Assembly (NCBI RefSeq): GCF_000143415.4
Contig: NW_003314306.1
Span: 776,897-840,896 of the forward strand
Source of the DNA: Selaginella moellendorffii
Lineage: Eukaryota; Streptophyta; Lycopodiopsida; Selaginellales; Selaginellaceae
Direction: 5' to 3'
Length of the DNA: 64,000 nt
Shown: one piece after another, positions 49,699-62,296 of the stretch
How positions within the stretch are numbered: the first letter of the stretch is position 1
Layout: each line of letters starts with the position of its first letter
Program-made: the position numbers and the translations under genes
Notes under the pieces: model-generated
Told to the model about the DNA's origin: nothing
The model's database searches: none
What the model saw: only the letters and a program-made list of their open reading frames with translations

Positions 49699-52008
49699 TC
49701 ACATATAGCTAGACGTCTGGGACAGCTTGTAGGTATACTTGCTGCTGCAATAGAAACTCAAGGCGCAGCATATGACGAAGGCTATAGTTTCAGAGACCAA
49801 GGCGGCCACCAAAATGTCTTGGATCCCATCATCACTTATAGGATGAGCAATATTTGTCAGAACTGGTGGATCAGCAGCAAAACACTTGGTTGGAAGTGGC
49901 AAGCCACAAAGTTCAGGATTTCCTTCAAAGCTTCCTCCTGTGAAAGTAAAAAACTGTCCGCTTTGTGGAATACGGCCAGACAAGTTGTTGTACGAGACAT
50001 TGAAGAGAAACAGGAATGTGAGCTGCGAGAGCGAAGCGGGTATACTTCCATGCAGAGCATTCTCTGATAAATCCAGGACTTGCATACCCTCAAGGTTGCC
50101 TAGAACTTCAGGAATCCGGCCACTGAGATTGTTGTGTGCAACATCCAAGATCAAAAGACTGCGCATGAGTCCAATTTCTTCAGGAATCTCTCCACTCAGC
50201 TGGTTATAAGAAAGCTGAATGATGAGCGGGCTGCTGATGTTCAACACGTAAGGTGGATTAATGTTCAAGGGAGCAAAGCAGCCAGTCCTTGCAAACAAGT
50301 GCCGCTCAAGATCATGAAGACGGATCCCGTGTACAATGAAGAGCATGTTACTGCCTTTGCATATGGGACCAGGTGTTCGTGCAACTACATACATGCTGTC
50401 AACAATAGACCCGGTTATTTCAACTCCGCTGAACTTGCGACCAATTCTACCAGGTAGTTTTCCACTGAACGAGTTGCTTGCAAGCTCCATCACGTACAAA
50501 CTCTTGGATCCATCCATTTCTTTAGGAATTTCACCCTCTAAGGAGTTGTTGGTCAGCTGCAGACAGACCAAGTTATCTAGCTCCCCAAATGAAGATGGTA
50601 TCTTTCCAGTCAGATAGTTGCTACCTAAGCTTAGCCACCAGAGTTTGTGCAGACCAGATAGCTGAGTAGGTATGCTGCCATTGAGATTATTGTGACTGAG
50701 AAGAATAGTACTCAAGTTGACGCAGTTACCCAAGGTTGACGGAATGGATCCCTGGAGGCCATTCCCCCAAGCATGTAAATGCTGCAGCTTAGGAAGGCTG
50801 CTGCATAGCTGGTCGGGTATTCCTCCAGTTAACTCATTAAAACTCACATCTAGCAACTGCAACCTTCGGCAGTCGACTAGAGAGTCTAGTAGTGGACCGG
50901 TCAACCTGTTATTAGGCAGGAGCAAGTTCCTTAGCTTTGAATCAGTGGGACAGATGTTGCTGCTTGTTTTGGTGAACATGTTGGAGCTGAAATCCAAGTG
51001 CTTCAGATTCGCATGGAATTTGGGTAATTCACCTGTGAACGAGTTGTAGCTTGCGTCCAGAACTTCAAGAGACGAGTGTAGTTCCAAGTTCTTAAGCCCC
51101 AACGACAATAAAGGCGGCCCTGAGTAGAAGTTACTAGAGATATTCAGCACTTTGAGTGAAGAGCAAGTTGAATCGCTGCTGTTGAAGATATTTCCAGAAA
51201 GTCTGTTGTAAGAGACATCTAGATGTGTCATGTTGAGACATGGAACTGCTAGCTCGCTCAGAGAATTTGATGCAAGAATAAGCCGCTGAATGGTGTTGGA
51301 GTTTGAAAACTCTAATGCCTCGAAAAAGTTGTTGCTTGCTAGATTGACATCCTCTAGAACGGGGCAGTGGGTAACCATCTGCGCTGGAACACTTCCAGCA
51401 AATTCATTGTTTGAAAGATTGAAGTAGTGCAGGCTGTTACAACTTTGGAATAGGGAGGATGGAACTGTGCCATTGACGTTGTTGTTTGAAAGGTCGAGTG
51501 TCTCCAGTGTCCTGCCAATCACAGAATTGGATCCAAGTTCACCATCAAGCTGGTTATGGGAGAGATTTAGCAGCCGTAATGAGTTTTTGCAGTGGAGCAC
51601 AAGCTCTGTAGGAAAACTGCCTCGTAAGATGTTGTTAGACAAGTCAAGTACCTCCAAATCACAGCCTGGCAAACTTAAATTGCTGCTCAATGGTTCTGCA
51701 AATTGGCTCCTTGAGACGTGCAGCTGACGGAGGTGAGACAGCATCTGGATTGTCAATATCAGTAAATCGGAACTTGGTAGTGTTAAAGATTGAAGATGGA
51801 GCCCTATGACTCGGCCTTGTTGTGAGGAACAATCCACGCCTTCCCACTCGCAACAACTCACAGTCTTGTTCCAGCCTCTCAATGTTCCCAGTGGATCTCT
51901 GACACCATGTTTCAGCCGTAACAGTGCTGCTGCTGAATCAACTGATGAAATGGCCTTCCCATCGACAACCGTCATAAACACGATGAGAAGGAACAGGAGG
52001 GAGAACAT
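49699..52008 (-). CDS. LRR receptor-like protein with island domain, no kinase
   Basis: Intronless, 769 residues, minus strand. Signal peptide (MFSLLFLLIVFMTVVDG), LRRNT-type cap (SAAALLRLKHGV, then WNKTVSCCEWEGVDCSS), about twenty LRRs of the plant extracellular LxGxIP type, a ~70-residue non-LRR island (about 535-605, containing GPICKGSNMLFIVHGIRLHD), four more LRRs starting LSYNQLSGEIPEEIG, an acidic juxtamembrane stretch, one membrane segment (ILVAALVSETIAFVICCALSF) and a short tail ending QTSSYM. Architecture and island position resemble peptide-hormone receptors such as PSKR/PSYR, but the kinase is absent, so it is an RLP that would need a partner kinase. The ligand is unknown. Confidence 0.93.
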   Translation of the reverse strand: MFSLLFLLIVFMTVVDGKAISSVDSAAALLRLKHGVRDPLGTLRGWNKTVSCCEWEGVDCSSQQGRVIGLHLQSLTLPSSDLLILTIQMLSHLRQLHVSRSQFAEPLSSNLSLPGCDLEVLDLSNNILRGSFPTELVLHCKNSLRLLNLSHNQLDGELGSNSVIGRTLETLDLSNNNVNGTVPSSLFQSCNSLHYFNLSNNEFAGSVPAQMVTHCPVLEDVNLASNNFFEALEFSNSNTIQRLILASNSLSELAVPCLNMTHLDVSYNRLSGNIFNSSDSTCSSLKVLNISSNFYSGPPLLSLGLKNLELHSSLEVLDASYNSFTGELPKFHANLKHLDFSSNMFTKTSSNICPTDSKLRNLLLPNNRLTGPLLDSLVDCRRLQLLDVSFNELTGGIPDQLCSSLPKLQHLHAWGNGLQGSIPSTLGNCVNLSTILLSHNNLNGSIPTQLSGLHKLWWLSLGSNYLTGKIPSSFGELDNLVCLQLTNNSLEGEIPKEMDGSKSLYVMELASNSFSGKLPGRIGRKFSGVEITGSIVDSMYVVARTPGPICKGSNMLFIVHGIRLHDLERHLFARTGCFAPLNINPPYVLNISSPLIIQLSYNQLSGEIPEEIGLMRSLLILDVAHNNLSGRIPEVLGNLEGMQVLDLSENALHGSIPASLSQLTFLFLFNVSYNNLSGRIPQSGQFFTFTGGSFEGNPELCGLPLPTKCFAADPPVLTNIAHPISDDGIQDILVAALVSETIAFVICCALSFYCSSKYTYKLSQTSSYM

Positions 52009-53019
52009 GGTAGGACTCTCACTCAGCCACAGAAAAAACCTAGGCTAGTTGAAACAAAGGTATCCAAGTGACCTGATTATGAAAAACCTTAGGCTGCAGA
52101 AAAACTAGACTTGTCTATAGGTGACTTGACTTCACGACTTTGCTTGTTTCAGCGATTTTGAAAACTTTATTATTCGTACTTTAAAATTCTAGAATTTTAA
52201 AGCACTCATTTAAGCTTGTAATTTTTGTCAAGGCCTTACTTTCAATCACTTGCATTCCATTACAATTTGGGATTGCACGCATTTGCATTGCAAATGCTCG
52301 ATAGATAAACTACTTTGTCTAAGACTATGAATCCTAATACTATAGAAAAGATTTATATAAGCACAGATTTTAGAAGTCAAGTCAATTTTGAGAAGTTAAG
52401 TCAAGTCATGTCTTGGCCACGGCAGCCCATTTTGTGTGGTGTTGATGGTTTGATTTTTGGCTTTTTGGCTTGATGTGGAGATTTTTGACATATTGATGGC
52501 TTCTAGTTGCCATGAGAGAGGGTTGCAGCTGTCCCTATTGACAAAATTAATACTGGCTGTTGATGTATACTGGCTCATGCAGGAGTATAGATACCGCATC
52601 AGTTGTCTTGAGTCACATACTTTCTGAAATCCTGTTTAGCCTTCTTGAAATAAAATTTGGACATAGCCTAAGTAACTCATAAAAGAAATTTCACCACCCA
52701 ATGGTCAGTCATATTTCCTGTTTAGAAATGAGAAACAACTGGAATGAAGCTCATTGTGCTGCTTGTCCCAATAATGCAAAGAGCAGTTATCAAGTTGAAT
52801 CCCATGCTAGGCTCTTAAGTATTAACAGTCTGCTCGGAACAAACAGACACCTCAGTTAGAGCAATCACTTGCATTGCATTACAATTTGGATTGCACACAT
52901 TCTATCATTCTGCTTTTTGACCTTGCTACAGCAGCCATAGATACTCAACACATGATACCTCAAGCAGAACTTACACATGGAATTTGGAACGTTTGAAGCA
53001 GAAAGTTTTGATGCTCTAT
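52009..53019. other. Intergenic region upstream of the LRR gene
   Basis: AT-rich with no supported gene. A phrase CAATCACTTGCATTxCATTACAATTTGG occurs near 52242 and 52861, a short dispersed repeat. Confidence 0.5.
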
Positions 53020-54387
53020 TAAGCTAGGCCAAGCAAAACAAAGTAAGACAAAGGAATAGAATTGTGAGAGAAAATGAAGGGGTCTGTGGATTATAAGTGG
53101 GTGTTTATAGATCTTAAAAAGTTAGTAACAACTCCTCCAGTTTTGGCATATCCTAATTACACTTAATTTTTTATTTTGCACGTAGATGCTTTTGATATTA
53201 GTTTTGGAAGTGTATTGATGTAAGAAAGCTTAAGTGTGCCTAGTTAACGCTATCTCATGGCATATTTTAGCTATATATTACAACCAATGGAGTCCATGAC
53301 AAAAGAGTGTTTAGCAGTAGTTTAGGGTTTCAATAAACTTTATGCATTCTTAAACATTACTAGAAAGTGATTATGTTGTAGTTATTTCATTATTGAAGTG
53401 GAAGAATTTGGTTGGTTGTATTACTTAGTAGGCTTTGAAGCTTCAAATATATAATTTTGATGTTATTCATCACTTAGGGAATTCTATAGCTAATGTTAAT
53501 GCCCTTTCTTTATGTTTCTAACTAGCTTGTTATTCTAACATTTCTGAATTTTTTAGACAAGGATTCCATGCCATCGGCAATTGTTGTATTTGATATTCAA
53601 TGTTAACAAGGTGTAGAGCAAGATTTACCTTCTCTTGACAAGGTTTATAAGACCTAAAAAATTAAGCCATGGATTTGAACATTTTGTGATGGGTTTGAGA
53701 ATTCTACATTAGTTGCTGCCATTTTTGGCAATATCACTTTGAGGACAATTTTCTTTATTTTGTGAGGATGTATCTTAATGATCATTTATGGCTAGTGATG
53801 CCTTTAATTTTAATTCCACACTTTCTCCATACCTCCCATGATTCTCTTATTCTAGGTGGATATATAGGATATTATTGTGTGACCGAGAAGTTGCACAAGT
53901 CTTTCTATTAACCGAAAATGCAACGTGATGTTATCCGATATATGTGTAATTGCGTTTGGTGCCAAGCTGTCGTGAATGTGACTAAGGGTATTGAAAATTA
54001 CCTATCGGCTAGTCTTTTTGGATATTCTTTCTTTATTGCCATGACAGTAGAAGGTCGTTGCCAATTGTATAATAGGGATAGTGGGTAAGTCGGGAATGGT
54101 TGACCAACCTAAGGCATAACCTAGCTCTCACTTGCATATTTGTCTTTGTTTTGTGTCCGGCTTGGGTCTAAGCTGAAATTCCACACCATACTAGTTGGTG
54201 AAGTACCCATATCTTCATGTTACGCCACTAGTATGCTAAAATTGCGCTAAACTTTGTTTGGCTTCATTTTACGTGCTGATCCTAGCATTGGGATGCTGGA
54301 TGTTTTTTTACTGTTCTAAGTCACTTTACGCTTCTGTCCTTTCATTCTTTGGGTTGTACGCTTATGAGTCACTTCGTGCTCTAGTAC
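53020..54387 (+). pseudogene. Ty3/gypsy pol fragment (RNase H, integrase zinc domain), degenerate
   Basis: About 53090-53500 reads as the RT/RNase H border (TTPPVLAYPNYT, then ILHVDAFDISFGSVL) with several stops. About 53860-53960 is the integrase HHCC zinc region (KLHKSFY, KMQRDVIRYMCNCVWC). After it comes non-coding element DNA (about 53970-54240) shared with 4349-5100. The integrase core and most of pol are missing. Plus-strand orientation. Confidence 0.7.
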
Positions 54388-55846
54388 CTTCATATAAGAG
54401 ATTAAATTTTCCATTCTATTTTCATCACTTAACCACACCTCCGACTACTTGGAGGAGTTTCACTCACAACCTCCATAAGTCATATTCCAAACTTGGGGAC
54501 TTGGTAGCCCCACACATGGCATCTATGCCACTCAGCCTTTGTATTTAATTCAAGTGTTCCACGTATTTGATATGATGATCAACACCCCAGAGGTACTATT
54601 GACATATCAGCCTATTACTCTAAGGCTATATCCATTTACCTTTGTTTTATTGGTAATCCTAAACCACCCATACCATAGTCTTATCTCTCAAAAACTAGGC
54701 CATTTGTCCATGAGTGGTCATCCCATACCACACTTTAGCATCCATAGGATGCCAAAGATAGAGGAAACACCTTTCCCTAATATCCCTTCTTCAGTCCCCA
54801 CCAAGTCCTTCTCCATCCATGGTTGTCCTTGCTAACATCGCCACTAGGTGAGGACCCAAAGGCCTGACCATTAAGTCTCATTGATCTCTAGGATTTCCTC
54901 ACTATGTGACCGTATCCTTGGTCACACTACACAAGAGGATTGCTCCTTGTCCTTTCCATAATCTAGGACTTTAAGACAACACTTCAAAACATTGTGGCTC
55001 TACGTGGGCCTTATAAGTACTCTCCCCACCTTCCACCTTTGGGTGCCCTAGCCATGTGGCTAGAGCGAGGTTTCGATGGGCCACACCAAGTATCCAAGTA
55101 GGTAATACCACCCATACTTGGATTGGGAGTATTGACCATTCAGTTTTTTGGGGGAGCTAAAATTGGCTTTTAAACACTTTACTAAGCTACCTCACTTGTT
55201 TGTCCATATTCATTCCAGCCTTGGACTCCTTAGTGATTATAACATCACCCAAAATGTAGATATAACTTTCTTTGGTCACATTAGCCTTTCTTGGGCAAAC
55301 TAGCTCCACTAAAGTCCTCCCTTTATTATACTTTTAGAGCTCACCAAACCCTTTAGGGTCTGGGAGACGATTGCTTTGGGCTTTCACCCTCAAACTCATA
55401 CTTGGATTTAGACTCAGACTCAGACTCAGACTCAGACTTGGATTCGGACTCGGACTTGGACTTGGTCTCGGACTCAGTTTCGAACTCGGTCTTGGACTCG
55501 GTCTTAGTCTCGGTCTTAGTCTTGGTCTCGGTCTCGGTCTTAGTCTTGGTCTCGATCTCGGTCTCTTTCTCGGCCTCGACCTCAAACTCCATCTTGGGTC
55601 CAGCTCGGACTCCATCTCAAGTCCATCTTAGACTCCATCTTGGGTCCATCTTAGATCCATCTCAGACTCCATCTTGGGTCCATCTTAGATCCATCTTGAA
55701 CTCCATCTTAGACTCTATCTTGGATCCATCTCAGACCCCATCTCGGACTCCATCTCAGATTCCATCTCGGGTCCATTTCGGGTCCATATCAAACTCCACC
55801 TCAGACTCCTTCTTGTTCTCCTTTTTGGACTCATTCTTGACACTTC
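54388..55846 (+). repeat. Gypsy LTR copy A, truncated, with hexamer array
   Basis: Begins with a degraded form of the LTR start (TTAAATTTTCCATTC) and aligns with copies B and C up to a GGACTC/TCTCGG hexamer array (about 55395-55800), where copy B begins abruptly. This suggests copy B inserted into the array of copy A. Confidence 0.65.
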
Positions 55847-57949
55847 TGTAAGTGACTAAATTTTCCATTCTACTTTAGTCACTTAACCACACCTCCGACC
55901 ACTTGGAGGAGTCTCATTCACAACCTTCATAAGTCCCATTCAGGACTTGGGGCTTGCTAGCCCCGAGAATGGCATCCATGCCACTCAACCTTTGCACTTG
56001 GTCCAAGTGCTCCATGTGTCCAATCCCATGAACGACACCCCAAGGTACCACTGATGTATGAGCTCGTTACGCTAGGCGACGCTCATTCACCTTGGTCATA
56101 TCGATGGTCTAACACCACCTGCATTGCAATCCCGTCTCTCCAAGACTGGGCCATTTGTCCATAAGTGATCATCCCAGATCCACTCCATAGCATCCTTAGG
56201 ATGCCCCCAGACATGGGGAATCGCCTTCCCCAATATCCCCTTTCCGGTCCCCACCAAGTCCCTTTCTGCTCATGGCCGTGTTTGCCAACACTGCCCCTGG
56301 ATCGAGGCCCACAAGCCCGACCACTAAGTCCCACGGTCCTCTGGGACTTCCTCGCCACACGACTGTATCCTTGGTCTCTACTCCAGAGGACTACTCCTCT
56401 TCCTTTCCACAGTCTGGGACTTTGGGACAACATTTCGGAACACTGTGGCCCTACGCGGGCCTCATGGGTACTCTCCCCGCCTTCCGCCTTTAGGTGCTCT
56501 AGCCATGGGCTTAGAGCGAGGTTCCCTTGAGCCACACTAGGTATCCAAGTAGGTAGTGCCACCCACACTTGGATTGGGAGCATCGGCCAGTCGATCTCCC
56601 GGGGGAACTAGAGCCGGCTCTTGAACACTTCACCAAGCTACCCCGCTTGTCGGTCTGTATTCACTCTAGTCTTGGACTTCCCAGTGGTCAGTTCATCACC
56701 CAACACTAGGTTTGGCCTTCCTGGGCCAAACTAGCCTTTCCTAGCCAAATTGGCTCCACTGCAGTCCTCCCCCTTACTATACTTTTGGAGCTCACTAAAC
56801 CCCCTAGGGTCTGGGAGACGAACGCTTTGGGCTTTCACCCTCTCAGACTCGAACTCGAACTCGGACTCGGACTCGGACTTAGACTCGGACTCAGACTCGG
56901 ACTCGGACTCGGTCTCGGTCTCGGCCTCGGCCTCAGTCTCGGTCTCGGTCCCAGTCTCGGTCTCGGTCTCGGTCTTGGTCTCGACCTCGGACTCCATCTC
57001 GGGTCCTTCTCGGACTCCATCTCGGATTCCATCTCGGGTCCATCTCGGGTCCATCTCAGACTCCATCTCGGGTCCATCTCGGACTCCATCTCGGTCCATC
57101 TCGGACTCCATCTCGGACTCCGGCTTAGTCCATCTCGGACTCCATCTCGGACTCCGTCTCGGGTCCATCTTGGACTCCATCTCGGGTCCATCTCGGACTC
57201 CACTTCAGGTCCATCTTGGACTCCATCTCGGACTCCACTTCGGGTCCATCTCGGACCTCATCTCGGACACTTCCACGTGTCATGTGTTGGTCCTTTTTGG
57301 GTCCCTTTTTGGAGCCTTGCTTATTGGTTGCCTCGTGCTCACTCCTCGAGCACTTTGTTGGGAGTTCCACTCCCGCTCTCGACCTTTCAAGTCGGAGCTT
57401 TTAGTCCAAACGTGTTACACTCTTTTGGCTTTCGCTTCGGCCACTACCACGTGGCGCCCTTCCGGCTCCACTTTAGGGCCTGGGGATTTTGTGTCTCACA
57501 ACTTCTATGTATCATGACTGTGTCAGTCCTTCTTTTGTCCTTTTTTAGAGACTCATTTACCAATTGTTTCATACTCATTCCTTGAACACTTTGTTTGGAG
57601 TTCTAGTCTTGCTCTCAACTTTCTGAGTTGAAGCTTTTAGTCCAAATATGTTACGCTTGTTAGACTTTTGCTTTGACCACTACTATGTGGCACCCTTTCT
57701 ACTCCACTTTGGGGCTTAAGGATTTGTGTCTCATACTTTGCTCCTTGGCTTGATGCTTCGGAGTTTGGCTCCATTCCTTCATTTAGTGGCTCAAGGCCTT
57801 GAAACTCAGGTTTCACTCCCCTGTCCTTGGACGCATGGCATGTGGCACATGGCATATGATATGTAGCACATGGAGGGTTTAGGTTTTGCTTCGTAGTTAT
57901 CTTATGGTAAATCATCATAAGATAAAGGGTGAAAACCACGTGTGTTATA
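55847..57949 (+). repeat. Gypsy LTR copy B, apparently full length (2.1 kb)
   Basis: Starts TGTAAGTGAC and ends GTGTTATA. TGGTATTAGAG, a tRNA-iMet-type primer-binding site, follows two bases later (57952), so this is a 5' LTR on the plus strand. It holds an internal array of GACTCG, TCTCGG and TCCATCTCGGAC units (about 56840-57260) and a ~240-bp tandem duplication (about 57270-57510 and 57511-57750). Confidence 0.7.
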
Positions 57950-58392
57950 TTTGGTATTAGAGGATATGTCTCAGTGAGTACTATTTAATGAGATTGGGCA
58001 ACTAGTCTTGTTACATACGCAGAGATGAAAATAATGATCTGAGTGGGTACATATTTAGGTGCCAAGACTTCACATTTGTTCTTTGGGTATGGATTTTGGT
58101 TTTTATACCATATTGTGTGAGCTTGGGCTTGGGCTCAAAAGATAGATGTAAATGTTTCGTTTGCACAAGTTTGCTCTTGGGCTCGTGAGTGAGGCATATT
58201 AGCAACTCAAGGTTACGCTTTGAGTTGGCAGAATTAATGTTAGCCTATCGGTGGTTCCATAAATTGTTCTTTATACCATGGGTAAAAGTAATTACCTCCC
58301 ATAGGTTTGTTATGAGTGGCATATAAACTAATCTGTAGCTGTTTAGCACGACATTAGTGGATCCTTCCTAGGCATGATTATAAGTACTTAAG
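57950..58392 (+). other. Gypsy primer-binding site and leader fragment
   Basis: TGGTATTAGAG at 57952 followed by about 430 bp of non-coding leader, cut off at 58393 where LTR copy C begins. No gene. Confidence 0.5.
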
Positions 58393-59990
58393 TGTAAGTA
58401 ACTAAATTTTCCATTCTACTTTAGTCACTTAACCACACCTCCAATCACTTACAAGCTCACTCACAAAAGTTTCACTCACAACCTCCATAAATCATATTCT
58501 AAACTTGGGGACTTGCTAGCCCTGTGAATGCCACTTAGCATCTGCACCTGGTTCAAGTGCTCCATGTATCCGATCCCATAATCAACACCTCAAAGGTACT
58601 ACCTATATATTAGCTTGTTATATTAAAGCTATGTCCATTTACAGTTGTCTCATTAGTGGTCCTAGACCACCTATGCCATAGTCCTATCTCTCAAAAACTA
58701 AGCCATCTATCAATGAGTAGTCATCCAAGAACCACTCTTTAGCATCCTTAGAATGCCTAGAGACATAGGGAATAGCCTTCCCTAACATCCCTTTTATAGT
58801 CCCCACCAAATCCCTCTCCGTCCCTAGTTGTGTTTGCCAACATTGCTATTGGGTCAAGGCCCGAAGGCTTAACCATTACATCCTATTGACATTTGAGACT
58901 TTTTTGCCACATAACCACATCCTTGGTTATTACACAAGAGAATTGCTCCTCTTCCTTTCCATAGTTTGGGACTTTGGGATAATATTTCAAAACACCATGG
59001 CTCTACAAGTGCCTCATAGGTACTCTCCCCACCTTCTGCCCTTATGTGCCCTAGCCATGTGGCTAAAGCAAGATTTCGGTGAGCCATGCTAAGTATCCAA
59101 GTAGGTAGTGCCACCAAAACTTGGATTGGGAGTATCGGCAATTTGATCTCCTATGGGAACTAAAACCGGCTCTTGAACACATCACTAAGTTACCTCACTT
59201 GTTTATCTATATTCACTCTAGCCTTAAACTCTTTAATGGTTATAGCATCACCCACCACATATATATAGCTTTCCTTGGTCACACTAACCTTTCTTGGCCA
59301 AACTAACTCCACTGGAATCCTCCCCCTACTATACTTTTGGAGCTCACCAAACCCCCTAGGGTCTGGGAGATGATTGCTTTGGACTTTCACCCTCGGACTC
59401 AGACTCGGACTTGGACTCAGACTTGCACTTGGTCTCAGACTTGTTCTTGGACTTAGTCTCGGTCTCGGTCTCGGTTTTAATCTTAGTCTTGGTCTCAGTC
59501 TCTTTCTTGGCCTTGACTTCAGTCTCCATCTTAAGTCCATCTCGGACTTGACCTCGAACTCCACCTCAGACTCCATCTCAAACTCCATCTCAGGTCCATC
59601 TCAGACTCTATCTCAGATCCATCTCAGATCCATCTCAAATCCATCTCGGACTCTATATTGGACTCTATCTCAGACTCCATCTCGAAATCCATTTCGGACT
59701 CCATCTCAGGTCTATATTAGACTCTATATCAAACTCTATCTTGGACTCCTTCTCAGACTCCTTTTCGGACTCATTTCTGACACTTTCATATGTCATGACA
59801 CTTGCCATGTGTCAATCCTTCTTGTGTCCCTTTTTAGAGACTCATTCACCAATTGTTTCATGCTCATTCCTCGAGCACTTTGTTTGGAGTTCCACTCCCA
59901 TTTTCGACTTTCCAAGTCAGAGCCTTTGGTCCAAACATGTTACGCTTGTTGAACTTCCACTTCAACCACTACCATGTGGCACCCTCCTGC
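58393..59990 (+). repeat. Gypsy LTR copy C, 3'-truncated, with hexamer array
   Basis: Starts TGTAAGTAAC and aligns with copy B through the hexamer array (about 59395-59760) to ACCATGTGGCACCCT, near 59984. It then passes into gag leader sequence without the last ~200 bp of the LTR, implying a deletion or a template switch. Confidence 0.65.
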
Positions 59991-60129
59991 TCTTGGTGGT
60001 AATCCTCGCGTTCGGCTAGTTTTTTCATGGGAATCTTGGGGATGATATGTACTGCTAGTTTGATCACTTCACAGTGATTGCCACATATCATTCTTGGGAT
60101 GATGCTTGATGTTTGCATGAGTTTCCCAT

Positions 60130-62296
60130 GTGTCTCCAAGGGATGGCGCTCCAGTGGTACAATGGTTTGAGCGTAGCCACTTGTAAGGATTGGAGTATTC
60201 TCCTAGATGTCTTTAAATGCGCATTTGGACATGTTGACGATTGTGATGATACCTTCTAACAATTGCATCATCTTTGTCAAGGGCCATCTGAGTCGGTGAT
60301 GCAATTTGGTGTTTGTTTTCGAAGCCTCTTGCTTCGTGCGGAGCCAAATATGTTGAACCGGATCAAGCTGGGAATGTTGTGGCTAACACTTCATCAAGAT
60401 CTTGTAGGACTTATACATGCCTTTGCTCCAGCCACCCTTGATGATACCCTTCGCATGGCACAACGTTATGAGACATTGTCTCTTCCACTTCTTGTTGTAC
60501 ATCCTTTAGCTCCAGTTCATGTGGGAGATGGTCCTATTCTAATGGAGGTTGATACTATTGCTGTTCGAGTTCAAAGATAAGGGTGAGGACATAGCTGTGG
60601 CCATGATGTTTGTTGTTAGGTGTGTGATGAAGTTGATCATACTTATTAGTGTTATCAGCATTTTCTAGATTGGTAGCCTCCATTTCCTTGGTGGAGACCT
60701 TGGCATCAACAACATCCTATTGGTGCTACTGTAGTGGAAAGTTTGGACACCGAGATGTATCTAGAAAACAAGGAGTTGCACGAGTAACAGAAGGATCTTG
60801 CGTAAATAAATCAATGACCCCTTTATCTTTCTTTTGGGAGTATCATCAAGGGGTTCACTTGGCACTAGTTCATCCAGTGTTTACTTTCCAATCTCGTTTT
60901 TATAACAAGAGGTTTTATATTATTCTCTCCGTATTGGTTGATATAAGTTCAAGTTTATCTTCTATTGCTTGACCTGTTGCTATACATTACCATCTAGATC
61001 TGTGTCATGCGGCAGAGCCAGTTTTCATTCTTTATGGCAATGGCTATACACATGCATGTGCATAGGATAAGGAAAACCTCTCAAGTTTGGGATGCAGCCA
61101 TTGCGGGTGGTGCTAAGTCAAGCTTTTGACATCATTCTTGGTATGGATTAGTTGCATCGCAATGATGTTAAGTGTGATTTTGAGGTTTCTCCCCTTTGTC
61201 TCATACTTCTTTATATTTCATCCATTCATCTTACTTCTATACCTCTTTGTCCCTTTGCTTCTCTGTTTCCATTACTTTTGTCTCACTATTACTTCCTCCT
61301 CTATTTCCATCTTGTTCTGCTCTTCTCTTTTCTAATCCTTCCGACAATCTTTGTGTTGTAGTAGTTGACTAGCTCATGAAGAAGTATGCCAATTTCTTTG
61401 AATTTGAACTATCATCTGGCACTAGGATTGCTACATGTCATTCAATTCCAACTGAGGATGCTCGTTCAATCAAAGTTCTTATTTGTTTTCGGTCACCCAA
61501 AAAGATCAAGATATTTACATGCAAACGTTAAGGAGATGTTGGAAAAGGGTGTTATTAGAAAGTTGTAGAGTCCTTAAGCATGAGAACCTCATTTTGTGAC
61601 GAAGCCTGATGGGAGTATTCGTTTCTACATCGACTATCGTCTATTAAACGAAGTAACAATCCCAAATGTGTGCCCTCTTCCTCACATTGTTGATCTTTTA
61701 GATCGTCTGGGGAGAAGTCGTTAGTTTACCAAGTTAGATCTTGCTTTTAGGTATTGGTAAGTACTATGGCTGAAGAAGATATTCCTAAGACTACTTTTCG
61801 TACATCATTTGGTTTGTATGAGTTCTTAATGATGTCGTTTGGTTTGAACAATGCTCTAGTGACTTTCCAACGAATGATGAATGAAATTCTTTGTGATATG
61901 CTAGAGGTGACTACTGATTTCATTGATGATATTTTGATCCACTCAGAGGGGACGTGGATATCCATCTTCATTGGATGACAAGGGCATTGATGATCATGAC
62001 AGATCGAGTGAAACGGACTCAGTACTTAGGAACACATTCATGATGTTTGTAAAGTGTTGGATTAGCTACAAGAAATTGGTTTAAAGTTGAAACGGTTCAA
62101 GTGTGTGTTTGGGTCCAAAGACACGATTTATCTTAAGTACCATATTTCTCGTGAAGGTTTGCAAGTTAATCCTGACAAACTTATAACTATTCAAAAGTTT
62201 CATACTCCAAAGTGTGTGAATGATGTGCAGCACTTCTTGGGCAAGATGCAATATCTCAATCATTTTGTGGATCATTTTTTTTATCACACTGCACCA
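60130..62296 (+). pseudogene. Ty3/gypsy gag-pol, degenerate, 3' end cut by a transposon
   Basis: Gag: QWYNGLS region (about 60155), then 60263-60580 with the Retrotrans_gag-like GPSESVMQFGVCFRSLLLRAEP. A decayed CCHC knuckle (CYWCYCSGKFGHRDVSRK, about 60715-60775). A protease-RT link near 61130 (LGMD, then LHRNDVKCDFE) and reverse transcriptase pieces: [17 protein letters not shown] (about 61600), FTKLDLAF, DDILIHSEG (about 61930-61950, DD pair retained) and YHISREGLQVNPDKL (about 62140). Many stops and frameshifts. RNase H and integrase are missing because the inverted transposon begins at 62297. Confidence 0.85.

Noticed and set aside
55334-57585. Frames of 80-266 codons rich in Ser/Asp, Ser/Glu or Leu/Gly on both strands
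   Set aside because: They are hexamer arrays within LTRs; opposite strands give equally long low-complexity frames, with no other coding signal.
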